Shown: one piece after another, positions 44,234 to 53,644 of the stretch
Numbering within the stretch: the first letter of the stretch is position 1
Layout of the letters: every line of letters starts with the position of its first letter
Assembly: GCF_004125265.1 (NCBI RefSeq)
Contig: NZ_RDTE01000003.1
Coordinates: 372,001-436,000, forward strand
Direction of reading: 5' to 3'
From: Streptomyces lydicus
Lineage (GTDB): Bacteria; Actinomycetota; Actinomycetes; Streptomycetales; Streptomycetaceae
DNA length: 64,000 bases
The notes under the pieces: model-generated
Database searches by the model: none
The model's input: only the letters and a program-made list of their open reading frames with translations
What the model was told of the DNA's origin: nothing
Program-made: the position numbers and the translations under genes

Positions 44234-45706
44234 ATGTCGAAGATGACTACATCTCCCCCCAACCCCGTGGCCGCTCCGCCCACTCCCCCGGGGCACGGGC
44301 AGGCCCCGCAGCAGTCAGGCCTGCAGTCGGGCCTCAAGAACCGCCATCTGTCCATGATCGCCGTGGGTGGAGTCATCGGCGCCGGTCTCTTCGTGGGCTC
44401 CGCCTCCGGCATCGCCGCCGCCGGCCCCGGCATCCTGCTGTCGTACGCCCTCGTCGGCGCGATGGTCGTGTTCGTGATGCGGATGCTCGGCGAGATGGCG
44501 GCCGCCAACCCGACCTCCGGTTCCTTCTCCGCCTACGCGGACCGGGCGCTCGGCCGCTGGGCCGGCTTCTCCATCGGCTGGCTGTACTGGTTCTTCTGGG
44601 TCGTGGTGCTCGCCGTGGAGGCGACCGCCGGTGCGGCCATCCTCACCAGCTGGGTCCCGGCCGTCCCGCAGTGGGCCTGGGCGCTGATCGTGATGTTCGT
44701 CCTCACCGCCACCAACCTCTCCTCGGTCGCCTCCTTCGGTGAGTTCGAGTTCTGGTTCGCCGGCATCAAGGTCGTCGCCATCGCGGCCTTCATCGTCCTC
44801 GGCGGCCTGGCGATATTCGGCGTACTGCCCGGCTCCGCCAACGCGGCGACCGGCTTCAGCAACCTCACCTCGCACGGCGGATTCCTTCCGCACGGGCCCA
44901 GCGCGATCCTCACCGGCGTCCTGATGGTCGTCTTCTCCTTCATGGGCAGCGAGATCGTCACCCTGGCCGCCGGTGAGTCCGAGGACCCGGAGCGCGCGGT
45001 CACCAAGGCCACCAAGAGCGTGATCTGGCGGGTCGGCATCTTCTACCTGGGCTCGATCCTCGTGGTCGTCTCCCTGCTGCCGTGGAACGACCCCTCGATC
45101 ATCAAGAAGGGCTCCTACGTCGCGGCGCTCGACTCGATCGGCATCCCGCACGCCGGCCAGATCATGAACGTCATCGTGCTGACGGCCGTGCTCTCCTGTC
45201 TCAACTCCGGCCTCTACACCGCCTCCCGGATGGCCTTCTCGCTCGGCCAGCGCGGCGACGCCCCGGCGGCCTTCGCCCGGACGAACTCGCGGGGCGTCCC
45301 GCAGGCCGCGATCCTCGCTTCCGTCCTCTTCGGCTTCATCGCGGTCGGCTTCAACTACCTGTGGCCGGACACCGTCTTCCAGTTCCTCCTGAACTCCTCG
45401 GGCGCGGTCGCGCTCTTCGTCTGGCTGGTCATCTGCTTCTCGCAGCTGCGGATGCGCGGGATCATCCTGCGCGAGAACCCGGAGAAGCTGGTCGTCCGGA
45501 TGTGGCTGTTCCCGTACCTGACCTGGGCGACGATCGCGATGATCTCGTTCGTGCTGGTCTACATGCTCACCGACGACAGCGAGGGCGGCGGCCGGATCCA
45601 GGTACTGCTGTCGGTGCTCCTCGCCGCGCTGGTGGTCGCGGTTTCCCTGGTCCGCGACCGGCTCGGCGCCCGTGCCGCCGAGAAGGCGGCCGTCACCGCC
45701 CGTTAG
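44234..45706 (+). CDS. Amino acid permease (AAT family)
   Basis: 490 residues from the ATG at 44234; a GTG at 44207 and an ATG at 44243 are in frame and no ribosome site settles it. Twelve membrane segments. The first, GLKNRHLSMIAVGGVIGAGL FVGSASGIAAAGPG (split here), is the signature of the amino acid transporter family of proton symporters such as GabP, CycA and AnsP. Conserved EMAAANPTSGSFSAYA and AGESEDPERAVTKATKSVIW segments follow. The specific amino acid cannot be told. A very strong terminator lies 28 bases after the stop. Confidence 0.93.
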   Translation: MSKMTTSPPNPVAAPPTPPGHGQAPQQSGLQSGLKNRHLSMIAVGGVIGAGLFVGSASGIAAAGPGILLSYALVGAMVVFVMRMLGEMAAANPTSGSFSAYADRALGRWAGFSIGWLYWFFWVVVLAVEATAGAAILTSWVPAVPQWAWALIVMFVLTATNLSSVASFGEFEFWFAGIKVVAIAAFIVLGGLAIFGVLPGSANAATGFSNLTSHGGFLPHGPSAILTGVLMVVFSFMGSEIVTLAAGESEDPERAVTKATKSVIWRVGIFYLGSILVVVSLLPWNDPSIIKKGSYVAALDSIGIPHAGQIMNVIVLTAVLSCLNSGLYTASRMAFSLGQRGDAPAAFARTNSRGVPQAAILASVLFGFIAVGFNYLWPDTVFQFLLNSSGAVALFVWLVICFSQLRMRGIILRENPEKLVVRMWLFPYLTWATIAMISFVLVYMLTDDSEGGGRIQVLLSVLLAALVVAVSLVRDRLGARAAEKAAVTAR

Positions 45707-45733
45707 CCGAGGGTGGCCGGACGGCCACCGAAC

Positions 45734-45787
45734 GCTGTGCCGTACGGTCGGCGGTGTGCCCCGCACCCGCCGCCCGTACGGCACAGC
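45734..45787 (+). terminator. Very strong terminator after the permease
   Basis: GCTGTGCCGTACGG (45734-45747) pairs perfectly with CCGTACGGCACAGC (45774-45787). Inside it, CGGCGGTG pairs with CACCCGCCG allowing one bulge, leaving a short loop TGCCCCG. More than 20 base pairs in all. Confidence 0.88.
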
Positions 45788-45852
45788 GGTGCCACTAGCC
45801 TGCTAGCCACGTGCCCGCCTGCGAGCCCACGACCGGAAGGCCGCCGAAAGAC

Positions 45853-46842
45853 ATGCCCGCGTTCAGACGCCGCAAAGGCAGCCTTCCCCGCCTCGTCCCC
45901 GAGCTCGACGATGTGACCCTGGGGCGGGTCCGGCGACGCGTCGAGACCTGCTGGTCCCGCGGTTCGCTGGACACCGCCGTCATGGCGCTGATGGCGGATG
46001 CGATCCACGACGCCGGCGAGGACTGGGACCGCAAGGCCCACCGCCTGGGGGTGCTCGCCGGTTCTGCGGGCCGGTCGCTGCCCGGTATCTGGCGGCAGCA
46101 CAGCCCGAAGGACCACGGCGCACTCCTCCTCCACGCCTGGTCGGATCTGCTCCACGCCCGGCAGGACTCCTCCGTCGACCTGCACGCCACCCGTGAGACC
46201 TGCCGGCTCGCCGCGGAGCTGGTGCCCGCCGACCCCACACCGTGGGCGGTACACCTGGCCACTCTCCGCGTGGAGCAGCGCCCCTCCACGGAGCTGGCAG
46301 CGGTCTGGCGCGAGATCAAGGCGCGCGATCCCTGGAACCGCGAGGCGCATCTGCAGGCCCTGGGCTATCTCTCGCCGGACGAGTGCGGCTCCAGCGCCCT
46401 GGTGCTGGACCTGCTCGACGGTGTCCGCTCCCTGATGCCGCCCGACGCCCCCGCCGCCGGTCTGGAGCTCACCTCGCTCGTCCTCAGCCATCAGCGAGCC
46501 GTCGCCGAGGGCGGCATGACGGCTCTGGGCGCCGGAGAGATCTGGCGGCGCCCCGACGCCGCCCGGGCTCTCGACCAGGCCGCGCACTACTGGCCGGGCA
46601 CGGGGTTCCTCCGGCACGCGACGGCCCTGGCCGACCTGAACCTGCTGGCCTACGCCCTGATCAAAGCCGGCCGGACGGCCGAGGCCGGGACCGCGCTGCG
46701 CGCCACCGGAGGGGTGGCGACCAGCTGGCCGTGGAGCATGGACGGCGACCCGCTGGAGCGGTATGCGCACTTCCACGGCCGCTACGCGAGCGGGGACCCC
46801 GACGGCGGTTCGGCGGGGCGTGCCCCGTCCTGGCGCGGGTGA
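45853..46842 (+). CDS. Conserved-looking helical protein of unknown function
   Basis: 329 residues from the ATG at 45853 (MPAFRRRKGSLPRLVPELDD). Soluble, Ala/Leu/Arg-rich and helical, with TPR-like pairs of helices such as HATRETCRLAAELVPADPTP and LATLRVEQRPSTELAAVWRE, WNREAHLQALGYLSP. Codon use is normal. No catalytic motif was recognised. The 3' end overlaps the convergent minus-strand gene by 61 bases, so one of the two C-termini may be shorter in reality. Acts alone, with its own promoter after the permease terminator. Confidence 0.7.
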   Translation: MPAFRRRKGSLPRLVPELDDVTLGRVRRRVETCWSRGSLDTAVMALMADAIHDAGEDWDRKAHRLGVLAGSAGRSLPGIWRQHSPKDHGALLLHAWSDLLHARQDSSVDLHATRETCRLAAELVPADPTPWAVHLATLRVEQRPSTELAAVWREIKARDPWNREAHLQALGYLSPDECGSSALVLDLLDGVRSLMPPDAPAAGLELTSLVLSHQRAVAEGGMTALGAGEIWRRPDAARALDQAAHYWPGTGFLRHATALADLNLLAYALIKAGRTAEAGTALRATGGVATSWPWSMDGDPLERYAHFHGRYASGDPDGGSAGRAPSWRG

Positions 46843-47279
46843 CGCTCCGGACGGTCGGCGGCGGCACGGTCGGCGGCGGGACGGTCGATGCCGGGACCGC
46901 CGGTGCCCGGACCGCCGGCGCCGGGACCGCGCGCCGATCGTGGCCCTTCCGTCCCTGAGCCGGCACGCCGGCCCCGGCCGAAGAGCGCCGTCAGCCGGTG
47001 CATCATCCTGCGCAGCAGGCTCTTACGGGCTGGAGGCGGGGCCGCGATATCAGCAGCGGGCGGCTCGGCGGGCGCCTCGGCCGGCAGTTCGGCTGACGGC
47101 TCGGTGGGCGGTTCGCCCGATGGCTCGGCGAGCGGTGCGGCCGGCGGCGGCGCCGGGGTGCTCGGCTGCTGCATGGCGTCATGGTCATGGTCGGCGGGGG
47201 TGGGCGCGGGTACCGGCTTGGCGCGTCGGGCCTCGGCGCGGACGAGCGCGCCGAGAGCGGCGTAGACATCGAAGGGCAT
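46782..47279 (-). CDS. Small protein with Pro/Ala linker, unknown function
   Basis: 165 residues from the ATG at 47279, with AGGAGA seven bases upstream. Starts MPFDVYAALGALVRAEARRA, then a Pro/Ala/Glu-rich linker with EPSAELPAEAPAEPP repeats, a basic amphipathic helix KSLLRRMMHRLTALFGRGRR near residues 85-105, and a Gly/Arg/Asp-rich tail. The N-terminal 20 residues and the basic helix are the parts most likely to be conserved. Membrane-surface association through the basic helix is possible. The C-terminal tail overlaps the convergent gene. Confidence 0.6.
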   Translation of the reverse strand: MPFDVYAALGALVRAEARRAKPVPAPTPADHDHDAMQQPSTPAPPPAAPLAEPSGEPPTEPSAELPAEAPAEPPAADIAAPPPARKSLLRRMMHRLTALFGRGRRAGSGTEGPRSARGPGAGGPGTGGPGIDRPAADRAAADRPERHPRQDGARPAEPPSGSPLA

Positions 47280-47382
47280 GACACATCTCCTGCGGTGGAA
47301 GTGCCGAGAACGGATGACGGCAGACCGCGATCGCCCCATGGCCCCGTGACGGGGTGGGGTGGGTGATGCGGCCTGGGCCGGC

Positions 47383-47820
47383 TCAGCAGCGCAGGACGAG
47401 CGCGCGTGGTGGCGATGCGGGGGCAGCGGCCGTGACGGCGGCCCCGGAGGAGGCGTCCTTCGACGCGGTGAGGGTCTGCGCGAAGGGAGAGTCCCCGAGC
47501 GCCTTGCCGCCGGCCCCGGTGGGGACCTGATGACGCAGATGACAGGCCGAGGCGTCGCACAGGCGGCGGACGCCGCTGCCCGGATGCTTTCCGCCGCCGG
47601 TGGAGGCCGGCAGCGGCTCCGCCGTGACGCAGGTCCGCTCGGCCGCGCCCGGCACGGCGGGGGCGCCGGCGTGCGGAGGGCAGCCGTGGGCATCGGAGGC
47701 CGGTCCATGGGAGCAGCCGGTGGTGAGCGCGGAGTGCAGGAGTGCCAGCAGCGCGACGACCATCAGCACACGCCAGCCACCGGTTGCCGCGAAGCGGCCG
47801 GTGCCGACGGTGTCGCGCAT
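47383..47820 (-). CDS. Small Cys/His-containing exported protein
   Basis: 145 residues from the ATG at 47820 (GGGAGAGG upstream). One hydrophobic N-terminal segment ([20 protein letters not shown]) works as signal or anchor. The outer part has six cysteines, in [25 protein letters not shown] and the very C-terminal LVLRC, with several histidines, which could bind metal or form disulphides. It resembles the small actinobacterial DUF6153-like exported proteins in layout, but I am not certain. The gene follows the Pro/Ala gene on the same strand. Confidence 0.6.
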   Translation of the reverse strand: MRDTVGTGRFAATGGWRVLMVVALLALLHSALTTGCSHGPASDAHGCPPHAGAPAVPGAAERTCVTAEPLPASTGGGKHPGSGVRRLCDASACHLRHQVPTGAGGKALGDSPFAQTLTASKDASSGAAVTAAAPASPPRALVLRC

Positions 47821-48003
47821 GCGCCTCTCCCACCCTTCTCCGAAGAGCAGATCCCCGGGAAGCGGGAGGGACACTCGCGATACGCCGCAAGAGACCACAA
47901 AACCACTCGATCCGGCTATGTCATCGCACACGCGGACGTAGGCGGACCGAGGGCCACCGGCGCACCGTTTGTCCGCCGCTCCGGTGGGCGCCATTCTGGT
48001 GAC

Positions 48004-49029
48004 ATGGCCACCACCGCGGGCCCGGACATGGTGTCCGGCTGGGCCGTCCGGCGTCCCGGCCCGATGGACTCCGGGCCGCTGACCGCCGTCCGCCGTCCGG
48101 TCCCCGAACCGGGCCCGGGGGACCTGCTGCTCAGCGTGGAAGCCTGTGGGGTGTGCCGTACGGATCTGCATCTGGCGGAGGGCGATCTGCCCCCGCACCG
48201 CCCGTCGACCGTCCCTGGCCATGAGATCGTCGGCCGGGTGATCGCCACCGGCGAGGCGGTGACCGCGTTCCGGGCCGGTGACCGGGCCGGCGGTGCCTGG
48301 CTGCGCGGCACCTGCGGTGTCTGCCGGTACTGCCGCGCGGGCCGCGAAAACCTCTGTCCGTCCTCCCGGTACACCGGCTGGGACGCGGACGGCGGTTTCG
48401 CCGATACCGCTCTCGTCCCGGCGGACTTCGCCTATCCGCTCCCGGACGGCGAGGACGCCGCACACCTGGCACCGCTGCTGTGCGCCGGGATCATCGGGTA
48501 CCGCGCGCTGCGCCGCAGCGCACTGCCCTCCAAAGGGCGGCTCGGCATCTACGGTTTCGGCGCCTCGGCGCACCTGGCCGCACAGGTCGCCCTGGCCGAA
48601 GGCGCGACCGTGCATGTGCTGACCCGGTCCGCCCGGGCCCGTGAACTCGCCCTCGATCTGGGCGCATCCTCGGCCGGCGGGGCCTATGACCGCCCGCCCG
48701 AACCGCTGGATTCGGCGATCCTCTTCGCGCCGGTGGGCGATCTGGTGCCGGTGGCGCTGGAGGCACTCGACCGTGCGGGCACGCTCGCCGTGGCCGGCAT
48801 CCACCTCACCGACATCCCTCCGCTCCACTATCAACGGCATCTCTTCAACGAGCGGAATCTGCGCAGCGTGACCGCCAACACCCGGCAGGACGGCCGGGAG
48901 TTCCTGGCGACCGCGGCGAGGATCGGCATCCGGGTCACCGTCAGCCCGTACCCGCTGAGCCGTGCCCCGCAGGCCCTCACGGACCTGGCCGCCGACCGGG
49001 TGCAGGGGGCCGCCGTGTTGACGCCCTGA
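48004..49029 (+). CDS. Zinc-dependent alcohol dehydrogenase (MDR)
   Basis: 341 residues, ATG at 48004. Catalytic zinc ligands Cys51 (GVCRTD) and His73 (PGHE), structural zinc cysteines 104, 107, 110 and 118 (CGVCRYC...LC), and a nucleotide-binding GFGASAH near 192 are all present, as in the Zn-ADH branch related to AdhA of Geobacillus and M. tuberculosis AdhA. The segment [13 protein letters not shown] is characteristic of this subgroup. It oxidises primary alcohols or reduces aldehydes with NAD(P)(H). No operon partner. Confidence 0.92.
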   Translation: MATTAGPDMVSGWAVRRPGPMDSGPLTAVRRPVPEPGPGDLLLSVEACGVCRTDLHLAEGDLPPHRPSTVPGHEIVGRVIATGEAVTAFRAGDRAGGAWLRGTCGVCRYCRAGRENLCPSSRYTGWDADGGFADTALVPADFAYPLPDGEDAAHLAPLLCAGIIGYRALRRSALPSKGRLGIYGFGASAHLAAQVALAEGATVHVLTRSARARELALDLGASSAGGAYDRPPEPLDSAILFAPVGDLVPVALEALDRAGTLAVAGIHLTDIPPLHYQRHLFNERNLRSVTANTRQDGREFLATAARIGIRVTVSPYPLSRAPQALTDLAADRVQGAAVLTP

Positions 49030-49106
49030 ATCCCTGACGCCACGCACGGTGCCCCCGCTCCGACTAGCTGCGCCCTCCCTGCGTGCCGCACCATGGAGGA
49101 GAGGCC

Positions 49107-51719
49107 GTGAATGACGACATATCCGGTGAAGCGGTGGCGGGGTGGACGCTCCGGCTCCCGAGGGCGGATACGGCGACCGTGGCTTACGACGACGGCTTCC
49201 GGCATACGGAGGCGGTACAGGAAGTGACCGCACGTGTCCTCGGGGCTAACGGGGCTGAGCTGACCGCCGTCTATGTGCCCGCCGAGGAGAGCGGCGCTCT
49301 TCAGCTGGCCGAGATGGTCGGCGGCACCGGCGCCCCCTACGGACTGCCGGCGAGCTTCCCGCTGTCCGGCAACTCCCCGGTCGCGGCAGCCTTCCGCACC
49401 GGCATTCCCCTGTGGCTGAGCCCGGCGGAGCTCGCGCAGTACGGCGTCACCGCTCCGCCGGGCAGCCCCGGTGCACAGCCCTGGGACGGCGCCGGGGCAC
49501 TGCCGTCCGATGTCTCCCTGGGCGTGCTGCCGCTGGGCGGGGACGCCAAACGGCTGGGGTGCCTGGTCGTCATGGACAAGGCACCGGACGCCTTCGACGC
49601 CGACCGCCGCCATCTGCTGGAACTCCATGCCGACCAGGTGTCCGCCGGCCTGGAGGCCGTCGCGGCCCGGGTGATGGCCCGCACGGAGCGGCGGTCGCTG
49701 CTGGGGCCGGGGCTGGACACCCTCCGGGGCGGCGCCTTCACGCTGGTGCCGGCCACCGGGCGGATCGACGCGGACGACCAGGTACTGGAGCTGTTCGGGA
49801 TCGCTCCGGAACGGTTCGACCGGCGGGTGGAGACGCTGCTGGAGTGCACCGCGCCGGACGACGTTCCCGCGCTGATGTCGATGGTGGAGCCGGGCCGGCT
49901 GCCCTCCCCCGCCCAGCAGCTGTCGATCCGTATCCGAAGGCCCAACGGCGAGCTCCGCTGGCTGAGTCTGCGCTGCCGGGTGCTGGTCGACGCCGCCGGC
50001 GCCCCGGAGCGCATGCTGGGCGTGGTCGCCGACGCCTCCTATCTGCGCCCCGGCGCGGACGAGGTCTCCATCGTGCAGCGGCTGTCCGCCGCGCTGGCCG
50101 GCGCCACGACCGTCCGCGACGTCAGCCGGGTGGTGATCGCCGCCCTGCGGACGCCGCTGGGCGCCGACCGGGTGGCGGTGGCCGAGCTGGAGGCCGACCG
50201 TTTTGTGGTGTCCGTCCTCGACCCGCCGGAACCCGAGGCCTGGCCCGCGGTGTGGCGGTCCGAGTGGCGATCCGAATGGCCCGATGCGTCGTGCCATGCG
50301 ATGCCCTCGCTGGAGAGCGTGCTACGGGGCGGCCATGTGGCCCTGTGGCCTCCGGGGGCCTCCCTCGAACCCGACCTGACGGGCATCGGTCCCGGCGGTC
50401 TCGCCGTCCTGCCGCTGCCGGCCGGCGGGCGGATCGTCGGAGTCTGCCTGGTCGGCTGGGAGGAGGAGCACCCGTTCGGGCCGGAGGAACGGTCCCTGCT
50501 GACCGCGACCGCGGGTCTGGTGGGCCAGGCCCTCGTCCGCGCCCATGCGCTGGACGCCGGGCATGAGCTCGCCACGATGCTCCAGCGCAGTCTGCTGCCC
50601 CGCACGCTGCCGTCGCTGCCCGGCGGGGTGGCCGTCGCCCGCTATCTGCCCGCCACGATGGGCCTCGAAGTGGGCGGCGACTGGTACGACGTCATCCCGC
50701 TGTCCGACGGGCGGATCGCGCTCGTCATCGGTGATGTGGAGGGCCACAGCGCCGGCGCCGCCACGATCATGGGCCAGATGCGCACCGCGATCCGGGCCTA
50801 CGCGGTCGAGGGGCACCCGCCCGACGTGGTGTTCTCCCACGCCAACCGGCTGCTCCTCGGCATGGAGACCGATCTCTTCGCGACCTGCTGTTATGTGGAC
50901 CTGGACATGGAGGAGGGCATCGCCTGGTTCGTCCGGGCCGGGCATCTGCCGCCGCTGCTGCGGTACCCCGACGGCAGCACCGAGGAGCTGTCGGTCGAGG
51001 GCGGTCCCCCGCTGGGAGTGGCAGCCGAGGGGGAGTTCCCGCTGACCGAGGTGGGCCTGGCCCCCGGCACCGTGCTCGTCCTGCTCACCGACGGCCTCGC
51101 CGAATCGGCCGCGCTCCCCCTGGACGACGGCATCCGCCGGGTGCGCGAGCTGCTGGCCGCGGCCGACCCGGCCGATGCCGGGCAGCTGGCCGACCGGCTG
51201 CTGGGCGAGACGAAGCGGCGCGACGACGATGTGGCGTTGCTGGTGCTGCGCTACGACGGGATGCGCGTCCGCCCGACCCGGGTGCACTGGACGGTGTGGC
51301 GGCTCCCCGACGCGGTCATGCACGCCCGCCGCTTCACCGCCCGCACCCTGCGCTCCTGGGAGGTGAGCGAGGAGCTGGACGTAGCCCTGCTGGTGGTGTC
51401 GGAACTGGTCACCAACGCCATTGCCCATACGCAGGGCGAGGTGCGGCTGGATCTGACCCTGGCCGGGGACCGGCTGCGGATCGCGGTGAACGATGCGTCG
51501 CCCCGCTCCCCCGTCAAGCCGACGAGCGTGGACTGGGAGTCGACCGGTGGCCGCGGGCTGTTGCTGGTCGAGGCGATGTCGGCGTCCTGGGGCTCGGTGC
51601 CGCTCAGCGGCGGCAAGCAGGTGTGGAGCGAGATCACCCTGCAGCCGCACGAACAGCTCGACTCCGAGGGGGCGCCGGCCGGCGCGGACGGCCGGCGGGA
51701 GGGGAAGGAGGTTCCCTGA
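49107..51719 (+). CDS. GAF-PAS-GAF-PP2C-ATPase phosphatase, head of a sugar-transport operon
   Basis: 870 residues from the GTG at 49107, which has GGAGGAGAGG just upstream. An N-terminal GAF-like domain (about 25-195), PAS (about 215-310), GAF (about 325-490), SpoIIE/PP2C phosphatase (about 500-715: GLEVGGDWYDVIPL, GDVEGHSAG, LLTDGLAESA, RRDDDVALLVL) and C-terminal HATPase_c (about 730-855: LVVSELVTNAIAHTQG, GGRGLLLVEAM). One base separates its stop from the GTG of the periplasmic-binding protein gene, so this regulator is co-transcribed with the ABC transporter that follows. It may couple sugar sensing with sigma-factor control. Confidence 0.92.
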   Translation: MNDDISGEAVAGWTLRLPRADTATVAYDDGFRHTEAVQEVTARVLGANGAELTAVYVPAEESGALQLAEMVGGTGAPYGLPASFPLSGNSPVAAAFRTGIPLWLSPAELAQYGVTAPPGSPGAQPWDGAGALPSDVSLGVLPLGGDAKRLGCLVVMDKAPDAFDADRRHLLELHADQVSAGLEAVAARVMARTERRSLLGPGLDTLRGGAFTLVPATGRIDADDQVLELFGIAPERFDRRVETLLECTAPDDVPALMSMVEPGRLPSPAQQLSIRIRRPNGELRWLSLRCRVLVDAAGAPERMLGVVADASYLRPGADEVSIVQRLSAALAGATTVRDVSRVVIAALRTPLGADRVAVAELEADRFVVSVLDPPEPEAWPAVWRSEWRSEWPDASCHAMPSLESVLRGGHVALWPPGASLEPDLTGIGPGGLAVLPLPAGGRIVGVCLVGWEEEHPFGPEERSLLTATAGLVGQALVRAHALDAGHELATMLQRSLLPRTLPSLPGGVAVARYLPATMGLEVGGDWYDVIPLSDGRIALVIGDVEGHSAGAATIMGQMRTAIRAYAVEGHPPDVVFSHANRLLLGMETDLFATCCYVDLDMEEGIAWFVRAGHLPPLLRYPDGSTEELSVEGGPPLGVAAEGEFPLTEVGLAPGTVLVLLTDGLAESAALPLDDGIRRVRELLAAADPADAGQLADRLLGETKRRDDDVALLVLRYDGMRVRPTRVHWTVWRLPDAVMHARRFTARTLRSWEVSEELDVALLVVSELVTNAIAHTQGEVRLDLTLAGDRLRIAVNDASPRSPVKPTSVDWESTGGRGLLLVEAMSASWGSVPLSGGKQVWSEITLQPHEQLDSEGAPAGADGRREGKEVP

Positions 51720-51720
51720 G

Positions 51721-52821
51721 GTGCGTACCCGTCTGCGGGGAGCTGCCGCCGTCCTGGCCGGGCTGTGCCTGCTGGCCGGTCCTGCCGCCTGCGGCAAGGC
51801 CGCCGGGGTGCACGAGCCCAGCGGGCCCGGCTCCGCCGGCGCCCTGAAGATCGGTGTGCTGCTCCCGGACAACACCTCGCGCCTCTACCACTTCGACAAG
51901 CCGCTGATCGAGAAGAAGATCCATCAGCTCTGCCCCGCCTGCACGGTGGAGGTGGTCAGCGCGGAGCACGATGTGGCCACCCAACAGCAGCAGATGGACG
52001 CGATGATCACCAAGCGGGTCCGGGTGCTGATCCTGGACGCCGTCGACTCCAAGTCGCTGCGCTCACCGGTCGAGAGCGCGCGGGCGGCGGGAATCCCGGT
52101 CGTCGCCTACGACCGCCTCGTGGAGGGACCGGTCTCGGCGTATGTCTCCTTCAACGGCAGGAGAGTCGGCCAACTGCAGGGCGAGGCGCTTCTCCAGGCA
52201 CTCGGCGACAAGGCGCGCGGCGACCGGATCGTCATGATGAACGGCGATTCGACGGACCCCAATTCCGCCTGGTTCGAGCAGGGCGCGCTCGATGTGCTCC
52301 GGGGCAAGGTGAAGATCGCGAAGAGCTACGAGACCGCCGGGTGGCGGCCGGAGAACGCCAACAGCAATATGTCCGCCGCCATTTCGTCCCTCGGAGCCGG
52401 TCACATCGACGGCGTCTACTCCGCCAATGACGGGCTGGCGGCCGGCATCATCTCCGCCCTGGAGGCCGCGAAGATCTCTCCGTTGCCGCCCGTCACCGGC
52501 CAGGACGCCGAACTCGCCGCCATCCAGCGCATCGTCACCGGCGATCAGTACATGACCGTCCACAAACCCTTCGGGCCCGAGGCGGGCACCGCCGCCGCCA
52601 TGGCCGTCGCACTGGGCCGCGGCAAGAAGCTCGACGGCATCACGACGCACACGGTCAACAGCCCCACCACCCGGGGCATCCCGGCGGTGCTGCTCACGCC
52701 GGTCTCGGTGACCGTGCACCGCATCAAGGACACCGTGGTCAAGGACCACACGTACACGATCGAGCAGATCTGCACCCCCAAGTTCGCGTCCGCCTGCCAG
52801 AAGGCGGGACTGACCAGGTAA
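51721..52821 (+). CDS. Sugar ABC transporter substrate-binding lipoprotein (XylF-like)
   Basis: 366 residues from the GTG at 51721, with GGAAGGAGG eight bases upstream and only one base after the phosphatase stop. Lipoprotein signal with lipobox LAGPAAC, Cys24. The rest is a type I periplasmic-binding fold of the XylF/RbsB group: KIGVLLPDNTSRLYHFDKPL, DAMITKRVRVLILDAVDSKS, IPVVAYDRLV, DGVYSANDGLAAGI and PVTGQDAELAAIQRIVTG. The AYDRL and GQDAE segments are especially XylF-like (xylose). The exact sugar is not proven. It delivers ligand to the ATPase and permease encoded next. Confidence 0.92.
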   Translation: MRTRLRGAAAVLAGLCLLAGPAACGKAAGVHEPSGPGSAGALKIGVLLPDNTSRLYHFDKPLIEKKIHQLCPACTVEVVSAEHDVATQQQQMDAMITKRVRVLILDAVDSKSLRSPVESARAAGIPVVAYDRLVEGPVSAYVSFNGRRVGQLQGEALLQALGDKARGDRIVMMNGDSTDPNSAWFEQGALDVLRGKVKIAKSYETAGWRPENANSNMSAAISSLGAGHIDGVYSANDGLAAGIISALEAAKISPLPPVTGQDAELAAIQRIVTGDQYMTVHKPFGPEAGTAAAMAVALGRGKKLDGITTHTVNSPTTRGIPAVLLTPVSVTVHRIKDTVVKDHTYTIEQICTPKFASACQKAGLTR

Positions 52822-52834
52822 GGCAGGTACCCCC

Positions 52835-53644
52835 ATGGAGCCCGGCCCGGCCCTCCGGCGACCGACACCGGCGCCGCCCCTGCTGGCGCTGCGCGGCATC
52901 TCCAAGCGGTACGGCGCCGTGCAGGCCCTGGCGGATGTCGAACTGGAGGTCCGCGCCGGCCAGGTCGTGGCGCTCGTGGGCGACAACGGCGCCGGCAAGT
53001 CCACGCTGATCAGGGTGGTCGCCGGGGTCGACGCCGCCGATGAGGGGGTGGTCGAGTGGGACGGCCGTCCCGTCCAGATCACCCGGCCCCACGAGGCCCA
53101 GGACCTGGGCATCGCCACCGTCTACCAGGACCTCGCGCTGTGCGACAACCTCGACGTGGTCGGCAACCTCTTCCTGGGCCGCGAGATCCACCGGGCCGGT
53201 GTGCTGGACGAGGTGGAGATGGAACGCCTCACCCTGGACCTGCTCGACATGCTGGCCATCCGGATGCCCGACGTCCGGCTCCCGGTCGCCTCGCTCTCCG
53301 GCGGCCAGCGCCAGACCGTCGCGATCTCCCGCTCCCTGCTCGGCGAACCCCGGCTGGTGCTCCTCGACGAGCCCACCGCGGCCCTGGGCATCGAACAGAC
53401 CGCCCAGGTCCTCGATCTCGTCGACCAGCTCCGCGAACGCGGGCTCGGGGTGCTCCTGATCAGCCACAACATGGGGGACATCAAGGCGGTGGCGGACTGG
53501 GTCGCCGTATTGCGGCTCGGCCGGAACAACGGGTTCTTCGATGTGACGACCACGTCCCACGAACAGATCATCTCCTCGATCACCGGGGCCACGGACAACG
53601 CGGTGACCCGCCGCAGGACACCGGGGTGGGAGGTGCAGCCGTGA
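52835..53644 (+). CDS. Sugar ABC transporter ATPase, single-domain
   Basis: 269 residues. Walker A GDNGAGKST at 49-57, Q loop YQDLALCDNL, signature LSGGQRQ, Walker B LVLLDEPTAAL and switch His in LLISHNMGD are intact. Its relatives XylG, RbsA and MglA normally carry two fused ATPase domains of about 500 residues; this protein has one, so it must work as a homodimer, like FrcA and some actinobacterial sugar importers. It ends in a GTGA overlap with the permease gene. Confidence 0.93.
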   Translation: MEPGPALRRPTPAPPLLALRGISKRYGAVQALADVELEVRAGQVVALVGDNGAGKSTLIRVVAGVDAADEGVVEWDGRPVQITRPHEAQDLGIATVYQDLALCDNLDVVGNLFLGREIHRAGVLDEVEMERLTLDLLDMLAIRMPDVRLPVASLSGGQRQTVAISRSLLGEPRLVLLDEPTAALGIEQTAQVLDLVDQLRERGLGVLLISHNMGDIKAVADWVAVLRLGRNNGFFDVTTTSHEQIISSITGATDNAVTRRRTPGWEVQP

